Positions 34,076-45,590 are shown, numbered from the stretch's first letter. The stretch is 64,000 nucleotides of DNA from Channallabes apus (GCA_030522415.1 CM060113.1:2876967-2940966); one strand, 5' to 3'. The notes: a model not told the origin generated them from the letters alone. Program-made: numbers and translations.

Positions 34076-35009
34076 ATTGGTCCTGGTGGTTCATTGCATT
34101 TTTACCGCAAGCATTTAGTTTTCTTTCTTTCCTAGTTTTGTTTTTGCCTGTGAGAAATATTGATAGTAAAGTGTGACAACTTTTTTTTTGTTTTTTTTTT
34201 TGCTCTGCGCCTGCTGATTTGATGAATTTGACTTTTGTAGGAAATAAACAATCGACTGTATGGCCAACTACTGCGGCAAAATCATCAATGACAAAATGAT
34301 ACAATGAAGCTAATTGACAGTTGCAAATGTAATGGTAATATTTGTTAAATAATAATACTTTTAAAGTGTTTCATTTACAAGTTAGATTTCAAACAAGTTC
34401 TCACTAATGTTTTAGCAATTACAACCCTCTACCACACATACAGCAGAAATACACAGAAACGTACGAGAATTAAAGTTACAGCTTCACATCTGACTGTCAA
34501 AAGTGCTTACGCTGGAGACTCCTCCCATTTATATTCAATAAACAGAATATAACAGAAACCTTAACAGAAACCTTAAGCGTATCATCATTTATGTTTTTTT
34601 ATCTGTATAATCTTTGTAATCTAATAAATATAAACCTGCACTACTGTCAGAGCTGCTGTTATAGATAATGAATCAACATCTTCTCTAATGACCAATCAGA
34701 AGTCCGAATTTAACAGAGGCTTCGTTCATTAATGAAATAGTTTGAAAATTCAGGGATATGGTCTTATTAGTCTTGAGTTTCAGGTAAATGTAAAAGTTAG
34801 AAAAAAAATTGCCTTGTTTAACGTAAACAAGGCAATTTATTGGGGGAAATAAAGTGATTTAATGTCAGATTCTTGGACATTTCTACAGTACATTCTCACA
34901 TGTAGTAAAAAATGGGAGCGATAAGAAATTAACATTAAAAAGTCAACCTTTATCAGTTATTAGTTGAGTGGTTTCAATTTTTCTCTTTCTTTTTTTTATT
35001 ATTATTATT

Positions 35010-35337
35010 ATTATTATTAAAAAAATTTACATTTTATTTGTCACATACACAACTATACACAGTATGATATGCAGTGAAATGCTTACATGACTGTTTGTGA
35101 CCTTGAAAAAGAAAAACAAAAGTAAGCAGGTGAAATATATAAAATAGGAAAATATAAAATCTACAATTTTGTTACAATAAAATAAAGTAGAAATATGTAA
35201 AATATAAATATTCATTCATTCATCTTCTATACCGCTTTATGCTGTATTTAGGGTCGCGGGGGACCTGGAGCCTATCCCAGGAGACTCAGGGCACTAGGCG
35301 GGGTACACCCTGGACAGGGTGCCAATCCATCGCAGAG

Positions 35338-35370
<33 letters not shown>

Positions 35371-35890
35371 ACTCATTCACACACTATGGTCAATTTAGGA
35401 ACGCCAATTAGCCTAACCTGCATATCTTTGGACTGTGGGAGGAAACCGGAGTACCCGGAGGAAACCCACCAAGCACGGGGAGAACATGCAAACTCCATGC
35501 ACACAGAGATGGGAATCGAGCCTGGCCGGGGAATCGAACCCAGACCCTGGAGGTGCAAGGCGACAGTGCTAACGTAAAATATAAAATATAAAACATAAAC
35601 TGTAAATGTAAAAATAAAGTAAAAACTGTATGAATAAACTGTATAAAGTATGTGGAATGTGCAGTAGTCATGGAGTGTGAAATGAAATGATGAGCAGCAG
35701 TGATGTCGTCCATCTTTAAAGTGCAGTAGAGCGATAGTCGTCCTGTTTTGTATGTAAACATTACCAGAAATGTGCGACATATAAGTTTTGTGTATTTCAG
35801 ACCTTCAGTCCTGTGCAGATGATCAGCGTGGTTGGTTTTGATCTGTTTCAGGACGTGTGTGAAGGAAACAAAGCAAAGCCCATCTGTTAA
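35010..35890 (-). repeat. Interspersed repeat of unknown class, split by a SINE
   Basis: 'tttatttgtcacatacacaa' and 'gatatgcagtgaaatgctta' at 35035-35085 and the AAATATAAAATA-rich text either side of the SINE look like one widespread fish repeat read from its 3' end. It continues after the SINE from 35586. Class and limits are uncertain. Confidence 0.4.
35209..35573 (-). mobile_element. tRNA-derived SINE with 12-bp target duplication
   Basis: Reverse copy of the 20009 family: 'ccaggagactcagggcac', 'gggtgccaatccatcgcaga', a CA run, 'ctgtgggaggaaaccggag'; B-box complement GGGAATCGAACC near 35530. GTAAAATATAAA flanks both sides (35197-35208 and 35574-35585). The first few bases of the tRNA-like head are absent. 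Confidence 0.88.
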
Positions 35891-36835
35891 ATCCTATGTG
35901 GACTATTCTTCTTCTTCTTATTATTATTATTATTATTATTAGCTAGTGACATAATGTGTTTTTTGTATTGTTATTGCATTTTTTAAAAGAATGTTTGGTT
36001 CGTTTTTTAACTTGAAAGCCAACAAGAACTCAAACATTTGCAGTTATCTTCACTCCACTGTACAACTGGTGCTGTGGGATGAACCAAACGCCGGGTTAAG
36101 GTGGTCTATGCTGACGGTCATCAGATCCCATAAAAGGTGTTGGTTGATATACAGTAAATAGCAGGACGGTGGCCGCGGAACTCGGAATCCGAAAACAACT
36201 GCAAAAAAAAAAAAACTCACCTGCTGAATCTGAAAATGGATGGAACTGGAGCGTCGGGCCCATAACAGAGACGCTGGCGTAACAGAGACCCCTTTGAGGG
36301 CCTAAACCAAGACGAGTAAGAGGGTCACCACAGGTGCAGATCTTGGTGGTACAGTAGTAGCAAATAATTGCAAATGATAATAAATAGTTTATATGTGTTT
36401 GAAAAATTGTGAAGGCTGGGTCTAATGACATACACTGTGTAATGTATCTTGAACAGAATAAGAGATTTAATGTTTATTTGGAAAAATAAAAGTGGGGAAC
36501 ACCGGACCTCAGGAACCCTTATACGCTCCAATTTTAACTAGCTGATTTGCTATTTAGTTCTTTTAGAAAAAAGAAAAAGAAATGAGAAATAACCATTTTC
36601 TTACCAATTTCGCAGGTTAGAAATATAATATGCTAACTGGTTAGAAGTGTAAAGTATTGCTGAAACAGAGGAGATACAGTAAACCACAATTTAAACACAG
36701 GCAATTAAATAATTAAATATTTTTACAGTTTCATCGTTTAATCTTAGCAACAGGTGACCATTTTAAGGTAAAAAAAAATTGTTGTGTTTCACTGTTTGCA
36801 ACACAAATGTCATGTCCACCTTAATGCAACTCGAG

Positions 36836-36841
<6 letters not shown>

Positions 36842-36875
<34 letters not shown>
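36842..36875. repeat. (GT)17 microsatellite
   Basis: Uninterrupted run. Confidence 0.95.
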
Positions 36876-36876
<1 letters not shown>

Positions 36877-37019
36877 ATAGTTAAAAACTACATATACTGT
36901 ATAATGTACGTAAAACAGCAGAAATGTATTATTGTTCTTCCTTTTATTATTATTACTATTACTGTGATTATGATTATTATAACGGAGTAGAAGCAGAGGA
37001 GCTCTAATGAAATAATTGA

Positions 37020-37290
37020 ACCCTCAGCCCAGAGTGATGATTGTGAGCGTACGGCTCCTCTGAATGTGGGTCACTGCGAGAGGCCGGACCTCATCTAAAG
37101 GTTTCCTCCATGTGAACACCCCTCTGAGATTTCTGCATTGATTTCTGGAGACAATCAGCTCGGCTGTATTCCCAAGGTCATCAGCGCGGCTTTTACCGCC
37201 ATCGCCACTCGGCTCGCGGGCCTCGTCTCCGGCCCTGCGCATTAGGAATTCATGAGCTCATAATGAGCGTATGATATGATTGCTCTTTCT
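37020..37290. promoter_or_regulatory. Candidate conserved regulatory island (tentative)
   Basis: A sharply GC-richer, unique block between AT-rich flanks, with GATTGTGAGCGTACGGC, ACAATCAGCTCGGCTGT, CGCGGCTTTTACCGCCATCGCC and GCATTAGGAATTCATGAGC plus CATAATGAGCG. A 72-codon open frame on the minus strand is not protein-like. It resembles vertebrate developmental enhancers in composition; alignment is needed to decide. Confidence 0.3.
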
Positions 37291-37889
37291 CTCTGAGACT
37301 GAACCACAAGGTGGAACTTCTCCATCAACTCCTGTGCTGATTGTTTTCACTGAACAGCTGAACCCAGTCGCATTTGCGCGATTCAAAAACTGGAATAAAT
37401 GCCTATTTGTAATTATATGGATAATCATAAAATGAGATTGTTGGGTGTTTTTACAGTAGATGTTGGTGCGCTCACCAAGGGGTGGAGTTTACAGGTGGTG
37501 GAAAAGGTAGTGGTATTTAATCTGAACATTAATCCAGCTGCTCTATGCTGGGATTTGAGGTAAAGAACTAAAGCTCATGATCTAATCAGAATCATACTGA
37601 TTTTAAAACAAACAGATTTGTTTAAATTGTCTTTAAGAAACCAGGAACATCAAAAAAAAAAAAAAAAAAACATTCACTTACTACACAGCATACTGTAGAT
37701 ATGTTTCATTTAAATCATAATTAAACGTAAATTAAATGCATGTATTAGATTTTTTCATAATTATTATTTAATATAAATACATTAAAAATCATAAAAATTA
37801 AATTATAATGATTTCTGGAATCAAATACATTCTGAAGGAAAAATTCCATCCTTAAACTATATATAATCCCCTGTTACACTAATGCACTT

Positions 37890-38350
37890 ACCCAAGAGTT
37901 TCTCTAAGTAGGAAGTTTTTTCAGTACACTGGAGCTATATTCCGACTGCCTGCTTCTCATCTGAAACACCGGCCTCCCAGGAGTTCCTTTAATGGACCAA
38001 ACAAATGGCTTGAAGCCAGATCAGGACTGTACGGGTGATGTGGTAATAGCTCCCAGCTGAGATCCTGTAACGTGCAACTGGTCTTGGTGAATGATTGTGT
38101 TTACAGTTCACACAGACAGAAGCATCTCGTCTGCAACAAGTTATTCATTGATTTTCAAGGATCAGGGGTTCGACTTGCCGAATGTTCACGGGAACGACTG
38201 CAATGGACTCGTCATTCACAGATGTATGGTCTTCTTTAAAACGTTTCATTCAAATGTTTTACTGCAGCTAAGAGTCTCATTACCATATTGTGCTTTTACA
38301 CTTTCATCCAGCAGAAATGGCATCACAAGTCCCGGTTTGACTTGAACACG
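37890..38350 (-). pseudogene. mariner-type transposase C-terminal remnant
   Basis: On the minus strand, near 38025-37950, 'YSPDLA' followed by 'HLFGPLKELLGGRCF' matches the block around the third catalytic acidic residue of mariner transposases. Plus-strand 'atggcttgaagccagatca' and 'gctcccagctgag' are its complement. The frame shifts upstream, and only about 450 bp remain. No terminal repeats found. A plus-strand open frame of 84 codons overlapping it is meaningless. Confidence 0.7.
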
Positions 38351-38429
38351 CATTGTGAATACATGAATGAATAAAATATCAGAAATTATCTTGCTGGATG
38401 GAATGGTGGTAGCATCTCTTCTTCATACT

Positions 38430-38600
38430 GTACTGTAGCTCCTGAGCCCACAACAATGTTCTCCATCTCCATGAGGGTTTCCTCTGGGTTCTTCATGTTT
38501 CATCTTACCTCCAAAAACAGCGTGTAGGTGTAGGTGGATTGGTGACTCTAAATTGCCCCTGGGATAAATGAATGTGTACTGTAAGTGTAATCCCATAGAT
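38430..38600 (+). mobile_element. Short SINE-like fragment
   Basis: 'gggtttcctctgggttcttc' and 'ggtgactctaaattgcccct' resemble the middle of a SINE related to that at 20009, without polymerase III boxes. Confidence 0.45.
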
Positions 38601-39467
38601 TGTAATCTCACTCATTTTGGCTCTGTATCTTCTGCAACACTGATCAGAATAAAGCATGAATAAATTAACTTTAATTATTTCCTTTAATTGGGAATCTTCC
38701 AAAACTCATGTAATTGCTGAGGGAAGAGACTTTTTCAGGTTTTCAGCTTTTTAAATGGTTTATATAAAACACTGTGACAGAAAAATCTACATTACCCTTG
38801 TGGCTCAAGTACAAAATTAAAGCAGCAAGCTTCTGAACCACAGATATTGTTTTAATTAGACTTTAAGGAACAGACCTGATTCTCACAGGACCGTTGCTCT
38901 GCGTGTATAGTAGACCAGACTGAGATGAATATCCGGAGAGAAATCTAAATGAACTGCGACACCGAATCCACCAGTCCCCGGACACTGATAATAACGATCA
39001 CATTTCGAGTTCCGGTTATGACCTTGCCATGACCTCTGCTTTGAGCGTGACGCCTGCATCGATAACATCCATAACCAATTCTTATTAAAGAAGTTAAGGA
39101 GCTGGTACGCGTTTGAGACACCACATTCAGGATGTGCGTCAGAACCTGATTGACTCTGGTGTCATCATGTTCCTGCATCTAATAGAAACTTGAGCTGCTG
39201 CCTGCATTTCAGAACCCGTGTGCTGTGTTTTATTCGTCTGACAAAGAGGTGCTGATGGGGTTGATTCGACCCCTGACTGAGGCAGGCGGAATTATCAGCG
39301 TCTCGTCTGGAGTCAAGCTGACCTTTTGATTAGGCTAGTCAGGAAGTGCGGCTTGGCCGAGGGTTGACCTTTCAAGGCAGAAAATTGTAAGTAATGCAAA
39401 TGGGTTTGTAGAGAATTTCATTACTTTATTATTTAAGGGGGGGAAATGACACCCTAAATGACACATA
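38601..39467. other. Spacer before the Tc1 element
   Basis: No gene recognised. The part at 38880-39330 is more balanced in composition than its surroundings, possibly conserved non-coding DNA, without further support. Confidence 0.35.
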
Positions 39468-39680
39468 CAGTGGTGTGAAAAACTATTTGCCCCCCTCCTG
39501 ATTTCTTATTCTTTTGCATGTTTGTCACCCAAAATGTTTCTGATCATCAAACACATTTAACTATTAGTAAAAGATAACACAAGTAAACACAAAATGCAGT
39601 TTTTAAATGAGGGGTTTTATTATTTAGGGAGAGAAAAAATCCAAACCTACATGGCCCTGTGTGAAAAAGTAATTGCCCCC
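39468..39680 (+). repeat. Left terminal inverted repeat (IR/DR)
   Basis: About 213 bp, with outer and inner transposase-binding-like direct repeats at its two edges. Confidence 0.92.
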
Positions 39681-39685
39681 TGAAC

Positions 39686-40708
39686 CTAATAACTGGTTGG
39701 GCCACCCTTAGCAGCAATAACTGCAATCAAGCGTTTGCGATAACTTGCAACGAGTCTTTTACAGCGCTCTGGAGGAATTTTGGCCCACTCATCTTTGCAT
39801 AATTGTTGTAATTCAGCTTTATTTGAGGGTTTTCTAGCATGAACCGCCTTTTTCAGGTCATGCCACAAAATCTCAATAGGATTCAGGTCAGGACTTTGAC
39901 TAGGCCACTCCAAAGTCTTCATTTTGTTTTTCTTCAGCCATTCAGAGGTGGATTTGCTGGTGTGTTTTGGGTCATTGTCCTGCTGCAGCACCCAAGATCG
40001 CTTCAGCTTGAGTTGACGAACAGATGGCCGGACATTCTCCTTCAGGATTTTTTGGTAGACAGTAGAATTCATGGTTCCATCTATCACAGCAAGCCTTCCA
40101 GGTCCTGAAGCAGCAAAACAACCCCAGACCATCACACTACCAGCACCATATTTTACTGTTGGTATGATGTTCTTTTTCTGAAATGCTGTGTTACTTTTAC
40201 GCCAGATGTAACGGGACACGCACCTTCCAAAAAGTTCAACTTTTGTCTCGTCGGTCCACAAGGTATTGTCCCAAAAGTCTTGGCAATCATTGAGATGTTT
40301 TTTAGTAAAATTGAGACGAGCCTTAATGTTCTTTTTGCTTAAAAGTGATTTGCGCCTTGGAAATCTGCCATGCAGGCTGTTTTTGCCCAGTCTCTTTCTT
40401 ATGGTGGAGTCGTGAACACTGACCTTAATTGAGGCAAGTGAGGCCTGCAGTTCTTTAGATGTTGTCCTGGGGTCTTTTGTGGCCTCTCGGATGAGTTGTC
40501 TCTGCGCTCTTGGGGTAATTTTGGTCGGCCGGCCACTCCTGGGAAGGTTCACCACTGTTCCATGTTTTTGCCATTTGTGGATAATGGCTCTCACTGTGGT
40601 TCGCTGGAGTCCCAAAGCTTTAGAAATGGCGTTATAACCTTTGCCAGACTGATAGATCTCAATTACTTTTGTTCTCATTTGTTCCTGAATTTCTTTGGAT
40701 CTTGGCAT
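39686..40708 (-). CDS. Tc1-family transposase, intact
   Basis: A 340-residue protein, the usual length for Tc1-type transposases of fish, that would cut and paste its own element at TA sites in the nucleus. Residues 1-120 form the paired-like DNA-binding region with two helix-turn-helix units (e.g. 'SGKGYNAISKALGL' at 21-34 and 'STIRKRLGKN' at 101-110) and a GRPTK motif (59-63) at the place of the GRPR AT-hook-like motif. A basic stretch around 104-125 could be the nuclear localisation signal. The catalytic DDE domain is complete: D153 in 'LWTDETK', D244 in 'LQQDNDPKH' and E279 in 'LNPIEILWHDLK', with 34 residues between the last two (DD34E). The glycine-rich box is at 188-205. There is no frameshift or stop. 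The ATG at 40706-40708 is chosen because it gives the family N-terminus MPRSKEIQEQ. Activity is not proven. Confidence 0.96.
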   Translation of the reverse strand: MPRSKEIQEQMRTKVIEIYQSGKGYNAISKALGLQRTTVRAIIHKWQKHGTVVNLPRSGRPTKITPRAQRQLIREATKDPRTTSKELQASLASIKVSVHDSTIRKRLGKNSLHGRFPRRKSLLSKKNIKARLNFTKKHLNDCQDFWDNTLWTDETKVELFGRCVSRYIWRKSNTAFQKKNIIPTVKYGAGSVMVWGCFAASGPGRLAVIDGTMNSTVYQKILKENVRPSVRQLKLKRSWVLQQDNDPKHTSKSTSEWLKKNKMKTLEWPSQSPDLNPIEILWHDLKKAVHARKPSNKAELQQLCKDEWAKIPPERCKRLVASYRKRLIAVIAAKGGPTSY

Positions 40709-40871
40709 GATGTCTAGCTTTTGAGGTGCTTTTGGTCTACTTCTCTGTGTCAGGTAGCTCCTATTTAAGTGATTTCTTGATTGAAACAGGTGTGGCAGTA
40801 ATCAGGCCTGGGGGTGACTACAGAAATTGAACTCAGGTGTGATAAACCACAGTTAAGTTATTTTTTAACAA

Positions 40872-41087
40872 GGGGGGCAATCACTTTTTCACACAGGGAC
40901 ATGTAGATTTGGAGTTTTTTTTCTCCCTTAATAATGTAAACCTTCATTTAAAAACTGCATTTTGTGTTCAATTATGTTACCTTTGACTAATAGTTAACGG
41001 TTTTTGATGAGCAGAAACATTTAAGTGTGACAAACATGCAAAAGAATAAGAAATCAGGAAGGGGGCAAATAGTTTTTCACACCACTG
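40872..41087 (-). repeat. Right terminal inverted repeat (IR/DR)
   Basis: Inverted partner of 39468-39680, including both direct repeats. Confidence 0.92.
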
Positions 41088-41395
41088 TATATCAATGTTT
41101 AGAACAATGATGTTAACTTAAACTTTAGTTGAAATGTTTATTTTCACTTTGGTTAACATTTCCTAAATTACCCACAATGCCTCTTGGCTCCATGCTGGTA
41201 GCTGTGGCTTTGGGATTCAGCCCTTGTCATGTGTCAGCACTTTGGTTTTTACACTAGGGTGGCCTGGATTCACTGAGTTTGACCCAATGACTCTAGTAGG
41301 GTGAAAAAAACAACAACAGCCAATGTCAGGATTACCTGGAGGGAAATCAAAGATGGATGCAAAGGTAAATTATCAGGCAAGGTTAAATAAAATAC

Positions 41396-42087
41396 TGTCA
41401 CGCCACGTCAAGCCACAGCCCCGCCATGATCACCAGAGCACTCTTGTACTTCCCGCTCTCGACACACCTGCATCCTATCAGTAATCACCTCCCATACCTA
41501 TTTAAGCCACACCTTGTCACCACCACCTCGCCAGTTTATTGTGTGCCTTCTCAGCCTCAATTCACCAGCGTTATCTCTCATCTCAGCCTGCCAAGTACCG
41601 ACCTCACTTCGCCTTTTTGACCACGACCTCGCCTTTCGATTTGGATTTAAACACATTTGGGGATTTTCCGTTACCGACTGCTTACCTGCCATCGACCATG
41701 AGTTTGGATCACGGACTTCTTCTCTCTTCACCGGCTTCGACCCTCGCCCGCTTCACGACTACGATTTATCTTCGCTCCTCGCCAAACTCACGCCGCCGTG
41801 GTCCTTACCGGCATAAAGTTGGATTACGTGCCTGCTCTGCGCGCTTCCGCGTTCCTGTGAGCCAAAGCGTCATACACACCACGCCGCCCCTCCCCGCCTC
41901 GGCACGCTCGCGCTCCGTGCTTCCGCATTCCAGCAGGCTTAGCCCTGATCACATCTCTACGTGGATTTAACGTCAAAACATTAAACCTTCCACCCAGTCA
42001 CAAGCACTCAAGCTCCATTTTCCAGATACAAGTTGGACTGTCTCATCTGCACTTGGATCCACCATGCCCCCCACCAGCCTCATGACA
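41396..42087 (+). mobile_element. Solo LTR of a Gypsy-type retrotransposon (probable)
   Basis: The 692-bp block starts TGTCACGCCACG and ends CAGCCTCATGACA, i.e. TGTCA…TGACA inverted ends. It contains a TATA-like TATTTAAG at 41499-41506 and ATTAAA at 41980-41985. It is C-rich on this strand, unlike its surroundings. The flanks read AATAC and AATAG, a possible diverged 5-bp target duplication. The long open frames inside (up to 143 codons) are by-products of the low stop-codon density. It differs from the LTRs at 10981/13927. No interior or second LTR is present, so recombination between LTRs probably removed the rest. Confidence 0.7.
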
Positions 42088-42309
42088 AATAGTATCTGTT
42101 GTTAACATAGATATGTGTCTAAAGGTTTATCATACCAACTTAATTTTAAACAGAAATTAGGGAACTAGCATTACTTATGTGATTTCTCCCATAACTCCTT
42201 TATCAGCAGAATTATGATATGTATCATAACTTTATGTCATGTTATAATTAAAGTGAGTGTTAGCATTATCAGCATTGCTGTCTAAACATCTCTTTGCTTT
42301 TTAATACAT

Positions 42310-42800
42310 TTTGCCCATCTGTCGGCAAGCTTTCATATTCCCTCATTAAAATTTTTTTAAGCTGAGCTGCAAGCCATGAATTCACTGCTGTCCTCATTTC
42401 TTGATCAGAAGTTCTTAAACAGGTCAACGTCTGATGGAGTGAGATCAGGACTATAGCTTTAACACCTCAAAATGAAGTTTTTGCAGAATGAGACGCGAGA
42501 TCATTCCCCCCTTGGATAGCAGTTGGAAGTTTAGGCTTCAGCTTTTCAATAAGCACCTCACTGTAATGAGCACTGTTGATCGTTGAACCTTTTTCCTGAG
42601 AGTGTTCCAATACTTCTGGCCCTTGAGAATCATTAGCATTAATGAATTTTCCAGCTGTTAGCTGACTTTTTAACTTTTTCTTGGTTGGTGATTGAGGATG
42701 TTTCCATTCTATACTTTGCCATTTACTCTCAGGCTCATAGTGATAAATCCGTGTCTCGTCACCAGTAATGATTCTCTTTAACATTAGAAGCACTGCACCA
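42310..42800 (-). pseudogene. mariner-type transposase fragment
   Basis: The minus-strand frame 42793-42467 (108 codons) reads 'ITGDETRIYHYEPESKWQS', then 'EWKHPQSPTKKK', the block around the first catalytic aspartate of mariner transposases (GDE of 'TGDETW'; here Trp is Arg). After 42467, in another frame, 'YSPDLTPS' marks the third acidic position. The second catalytic region is disrupted near 42480-42500. Several indels are present, and the N-terminal DNA-binding half is missing. This is a different copy, perhaps a different family, from 37890-38350. Confidence 0.85.
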
Positions 42801-43772
42801 GTGTCAATGTTTCATGGAAGCATGGAATGAAACCTGAGATAGTTACATATGACACATAGCTAGTATGCGCGATACCTTGCGCCATCTGCTGAGAGAAATG
42901 AGAATCGCAGGTTGGAAAAGGCAGGAAACGTCATGCCGCCGCGCAGCTGTCAGCAACTTCACGTAAATAAGAGCAAAATAGCTTTATACTGACTTTTACT
43001 GGTGCAATTTAAAAAATTTAAGCATTCTGGGTGATTAAGCTCACAGATCTAGGAAAAGTCATGAAAGGAGGGTCCTGGAATTTGATTGAGTCTGAAGTAT
43101 TATTATTTTTTCCCCATTGCGGTCAAATGACCGGTACTCGGTGCGTCTAGTGTTAAGAAACTTAAAATATTGTGCCCAAAATGTTTTGTGATATCCAAAT
43201 ATTTCTGTTTCTGTTCTTCTATGAGTCGTTCCGGTTCCAGGTACACCTTCGGACCACCCTCAGCTCTTCTTTCTTGCAAATCACAAGTAGGGTGTCCATT
43301 TTTACTTACTGTACACTGCAGTTAAATATGTACAGTATGAAGTGATATAACATGTTCACACCTGCACAGCAGTGACTGGGGAGACAGGAGCCTTGAGCAG
43401 AAAGCACTGATAAGACAGATGTTTTAATATAACTGGCGTGCATCCATCTAATGAGTGAGTGTGAAAATCTTGGTCCTGTGGTTAATGTTACCATATTTGT
43501 ACCTGACCGTAAATATTTAGAAAAACATGTATTGTCTTTATCTGTTGCTCAAGTACAAGATAATGAAGCATACTAGCCAGTGCTACAGTAGTATGTGCTC
43601 AGTAAAATATTTTGCCTCCAGCTAGGCCCCACCCACCACCCACTAATCTGAAATTGAACACCTGATCAATTTAAGATTAGCAACAGTACATTGCATACTG
43701 TACTGTAGGTAAAGTGATTCTAACGTCCAGACAAAAGCTATGTCTACATTCCCATGTAATTCTCTGCCACTA
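42801..43772. other. Spacer without recognised features
   Basis: AT-rich, unique-looking; no gene, SINE or element ends identified. Confidence 0.35.
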
Positions 43773-44041
43773 ACAGAAAGCACATCATTGATTATACAGA
43801 TAGCACCAGGCTAATGATGTACCATGTTAACATCAACTCTGTGACAAAGACTGTGAACAGAAACATACTGTCAAGTGCAAGCAGATGAATCTGAAGAATA
43901 TCACTCTGGGATATGAACCATGAAATTATGCCTGCTTTGATTTGGTGAACAATTTCACGACACACAATCATAGAAAAGTCTTTAATATTGCTTCGCTAAG
44001 CATGAATGAAGGAGCAACATATACGGGGAAATGATAAATGA
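43773..44041 (+). repeat. 269-bp direct duplication, copy 1
   Basis: Matches 45642-45910 in the same orientation with four substitutions and two 1-bp indels seen by eye (about 98% identity). Both copies begin ACAGAAAGCACATCATTGA and end GAAATGATAAATGA. No LTR-type ends, tails or polymerase III boxes; no open frame longer than about 38 codons. Confidence 0.95.
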
Positions 44042-44389
44042 AGGAAAACCAGGAGGCAGAAAACATTTATTCGTTTGACATTTTTCTCTGAAGTGTTGTA
44101 CAAGTGAGGCAGAATCATTAAACATTAACATTAACATTGTTCAACACATTAGTTGATATGAATTGGAATGCATTATGAATGTCTGCTATAAGTAATATTA
44201 AGCATTTTGATTGATCATTCTTTTTAAAAGTGAGCCAAATAATAATCCTGCATTAGCCACTGAGCAAATAAAATTCATAATGCAGGCTCATGAAACTATC
44301 AATAATTACACCTGGAAAGCAAACTTTAGGATGTTGTTCATATTTATAAGCATTCGGTAGAATAGCCTTTACTTTTGTTCATGTAAACA

Positions 44390-44550
44390 ATGCTGCCTGA
44401 TGAAGCTGTAGGTCACTGGGTTTGATTCTCCAGTGCCCCAAACCAACTGGATGTAGGGCATCATTAGTTGCAGTACTATGTAGATACATACAGTAGATAA
44501 AAATGCAAGTGGTGCATCAGGAAGGGCATCTGGAAGAACAATAATTTATA
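44390..44550 (+). mobile_element. SINE-like fragment
   Basis: A B-box-like GGTTTGATTCT near 44418 and the tail 'gtggtgcatcaggaagggca' (44511 onwards), a phrase common to a fish SINE family. The A box is not clear. Confidence 0.5.
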
Positions 44551-44567
44551 ATTCGGTGATTCTTTGA

Positions 44568-44840
44568 AGGTGACACCCTTGCATAGTGATTAGTACTGTG
44601 GCCTCATACCTCCAGGGTTAAGGGTTCAATTCCTGCCCTGTGTGTGTGTGTGCGCGTGTGTGTGTGTGTCTTCCCATTTTCTTGGTGGTTTTCCTCTGGG
44701 ACCTCTGGTTACCTCCCACAGTCCAAAGACATGCAGAACAGGTTAACTGGTGTCTCCAAATTGCCTGTAGTGTGTAAGTGAGTGAATGTGTGTGCCCTGT
44801 AATTAGGTGCACCCTGCCTAGAGCACGGAGTTTCCTGGGA
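44568..44840 (+). mobile_element. tRNA-derived SINE
   Basis: A-box region 'gcatagtgattagtactgtg' and B box GGTTCAATTCC at 44623-44633, followed by a GT run, 'ttacctcccacagtccaaag' and 'ttgcctgtagtgtgtaagtg'. Same family as 20009-20364, with an internal deletion. Confidence 0.82.
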
Positions 44841-44956
44841 AATGACATCACATCTATCTTATAAAGAACTTACATTGTATAGTACTTATAGTAGAGTTTC
44901 TACTTTTATAATAAAGACAAATTGTCTGTTATATGAATACATTATAGCAACAATGT

Positions 44957-45590
44957 ATAAGAATAATGTTGTGAAATATTAGATTTTTATGATGTCCCTA
45001 AATGCCATGTGGTGCTAGTGTCTTAGCAAAATATCAAGACATGGCGACTATTAGCCAAGGAATGACTTCCGGTCCCGAAAAATTAAGTCAACTTGGGCCA
45101 AAATGTGCAGTTCCTAAAATGTCCACTGGGGGCTGGCTCCAGAAATTAGTCAATCCGCATAGAGCCCCATGTTAAATTGTCCACATTTATAACAGAAAGA
45201 AACCTGTTCAGTCATGAGAATTATAGTAAGGAATAGATTATGCATAATTAGGATGATCTGGAGTGGATGATCGAGTTAGTTGGTTAGCTAACGCGATGGA
45301 TATCAGACAGCTTGCGTTGTTACACTTGCAAAGCAGCTGTCACTCAGAATTGTTGTAGTTTAACTACCACAAGTAGTATAGGAGTTGACACAGGATGGGT
45401 GATTGAATATAAATTAACATTAGCCACCGTTTAGCTAAGATTTAGATAAGATTAAGCTAAGCTAGCTATCTGGTGGTAACTGGGCTAAGTAGGTGTGTTC
45501 CAACCAACAGCCAGGCTCTGTTCATTCCACCCTTTTGTCTGTTTATGAATTAAGCAGGCTTTAGGCGAAGTCAGCTCCTGAAACGATGGT
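44957..45590. repeat. Probable interspersed repeat, unclassified
   Basis: Phrases such as 'tgtccactgggggctggctc' and 'cgcatagagccccatgttaa' recur widely in fish genomes to my knowledge, but I cannot place them in a superfamily. The block contains GCTAAGCTAGCTA-like text and no coding frame. It lies between the two 269-bp duplicates. Confidence 0.35.

Larger units (their letters stand above)
39468..41087 (-). mobile_element. Complete Tc1-family transposon
   Basis: A 1620-bp element begins CAGTGGTGTGAAAAACTATT and ends with the complementary sequence, flanked by TA on both sides (39466-39467 and 41088-41089), the Tc1/mariner target duplication. The terminal inverted repeats are about 213 bp each and contain two direct repeats: outer GTGTGAAAAACTATTTGCCC (39473 on the left, complement at 41061-41082 on the right) and inner GTGTGAAAAAGTAATTGCCC (39659-39680; complement 40872-40894). 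This is the IR/DR layout known from Sleeping Beauty-type elements, where the repeats bind transposase. The two ends differ at roughly one position in ten by eye. The single gene inside is intact. Confidence 0.96.

Noticed and set aside
35239..35780. Open frames of 112-135 codons on both strands
   Set aside because: They are translations of a SINE and its flanking repeat; similar frames appear in the SINE copy at 56.4 kb.
39839..40717. Plus-strand open frames of 73 and 89 codons
   Set aside because: Antisense shadows of the Tc1 transposase.
41514..41970. Plus-strand open frames of 100 and 143 codons
   Set aside because: Inside a probable solo LTR with C-rich, stop-poor sequence; low-complexity Pro/Ser/Thr/Arg content.
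43773..44041. The 269-bp duplicates as LTRs of a small element
   Set aside because: No TG/CA ends, primer site, polypurine tract or target duplication could be found.
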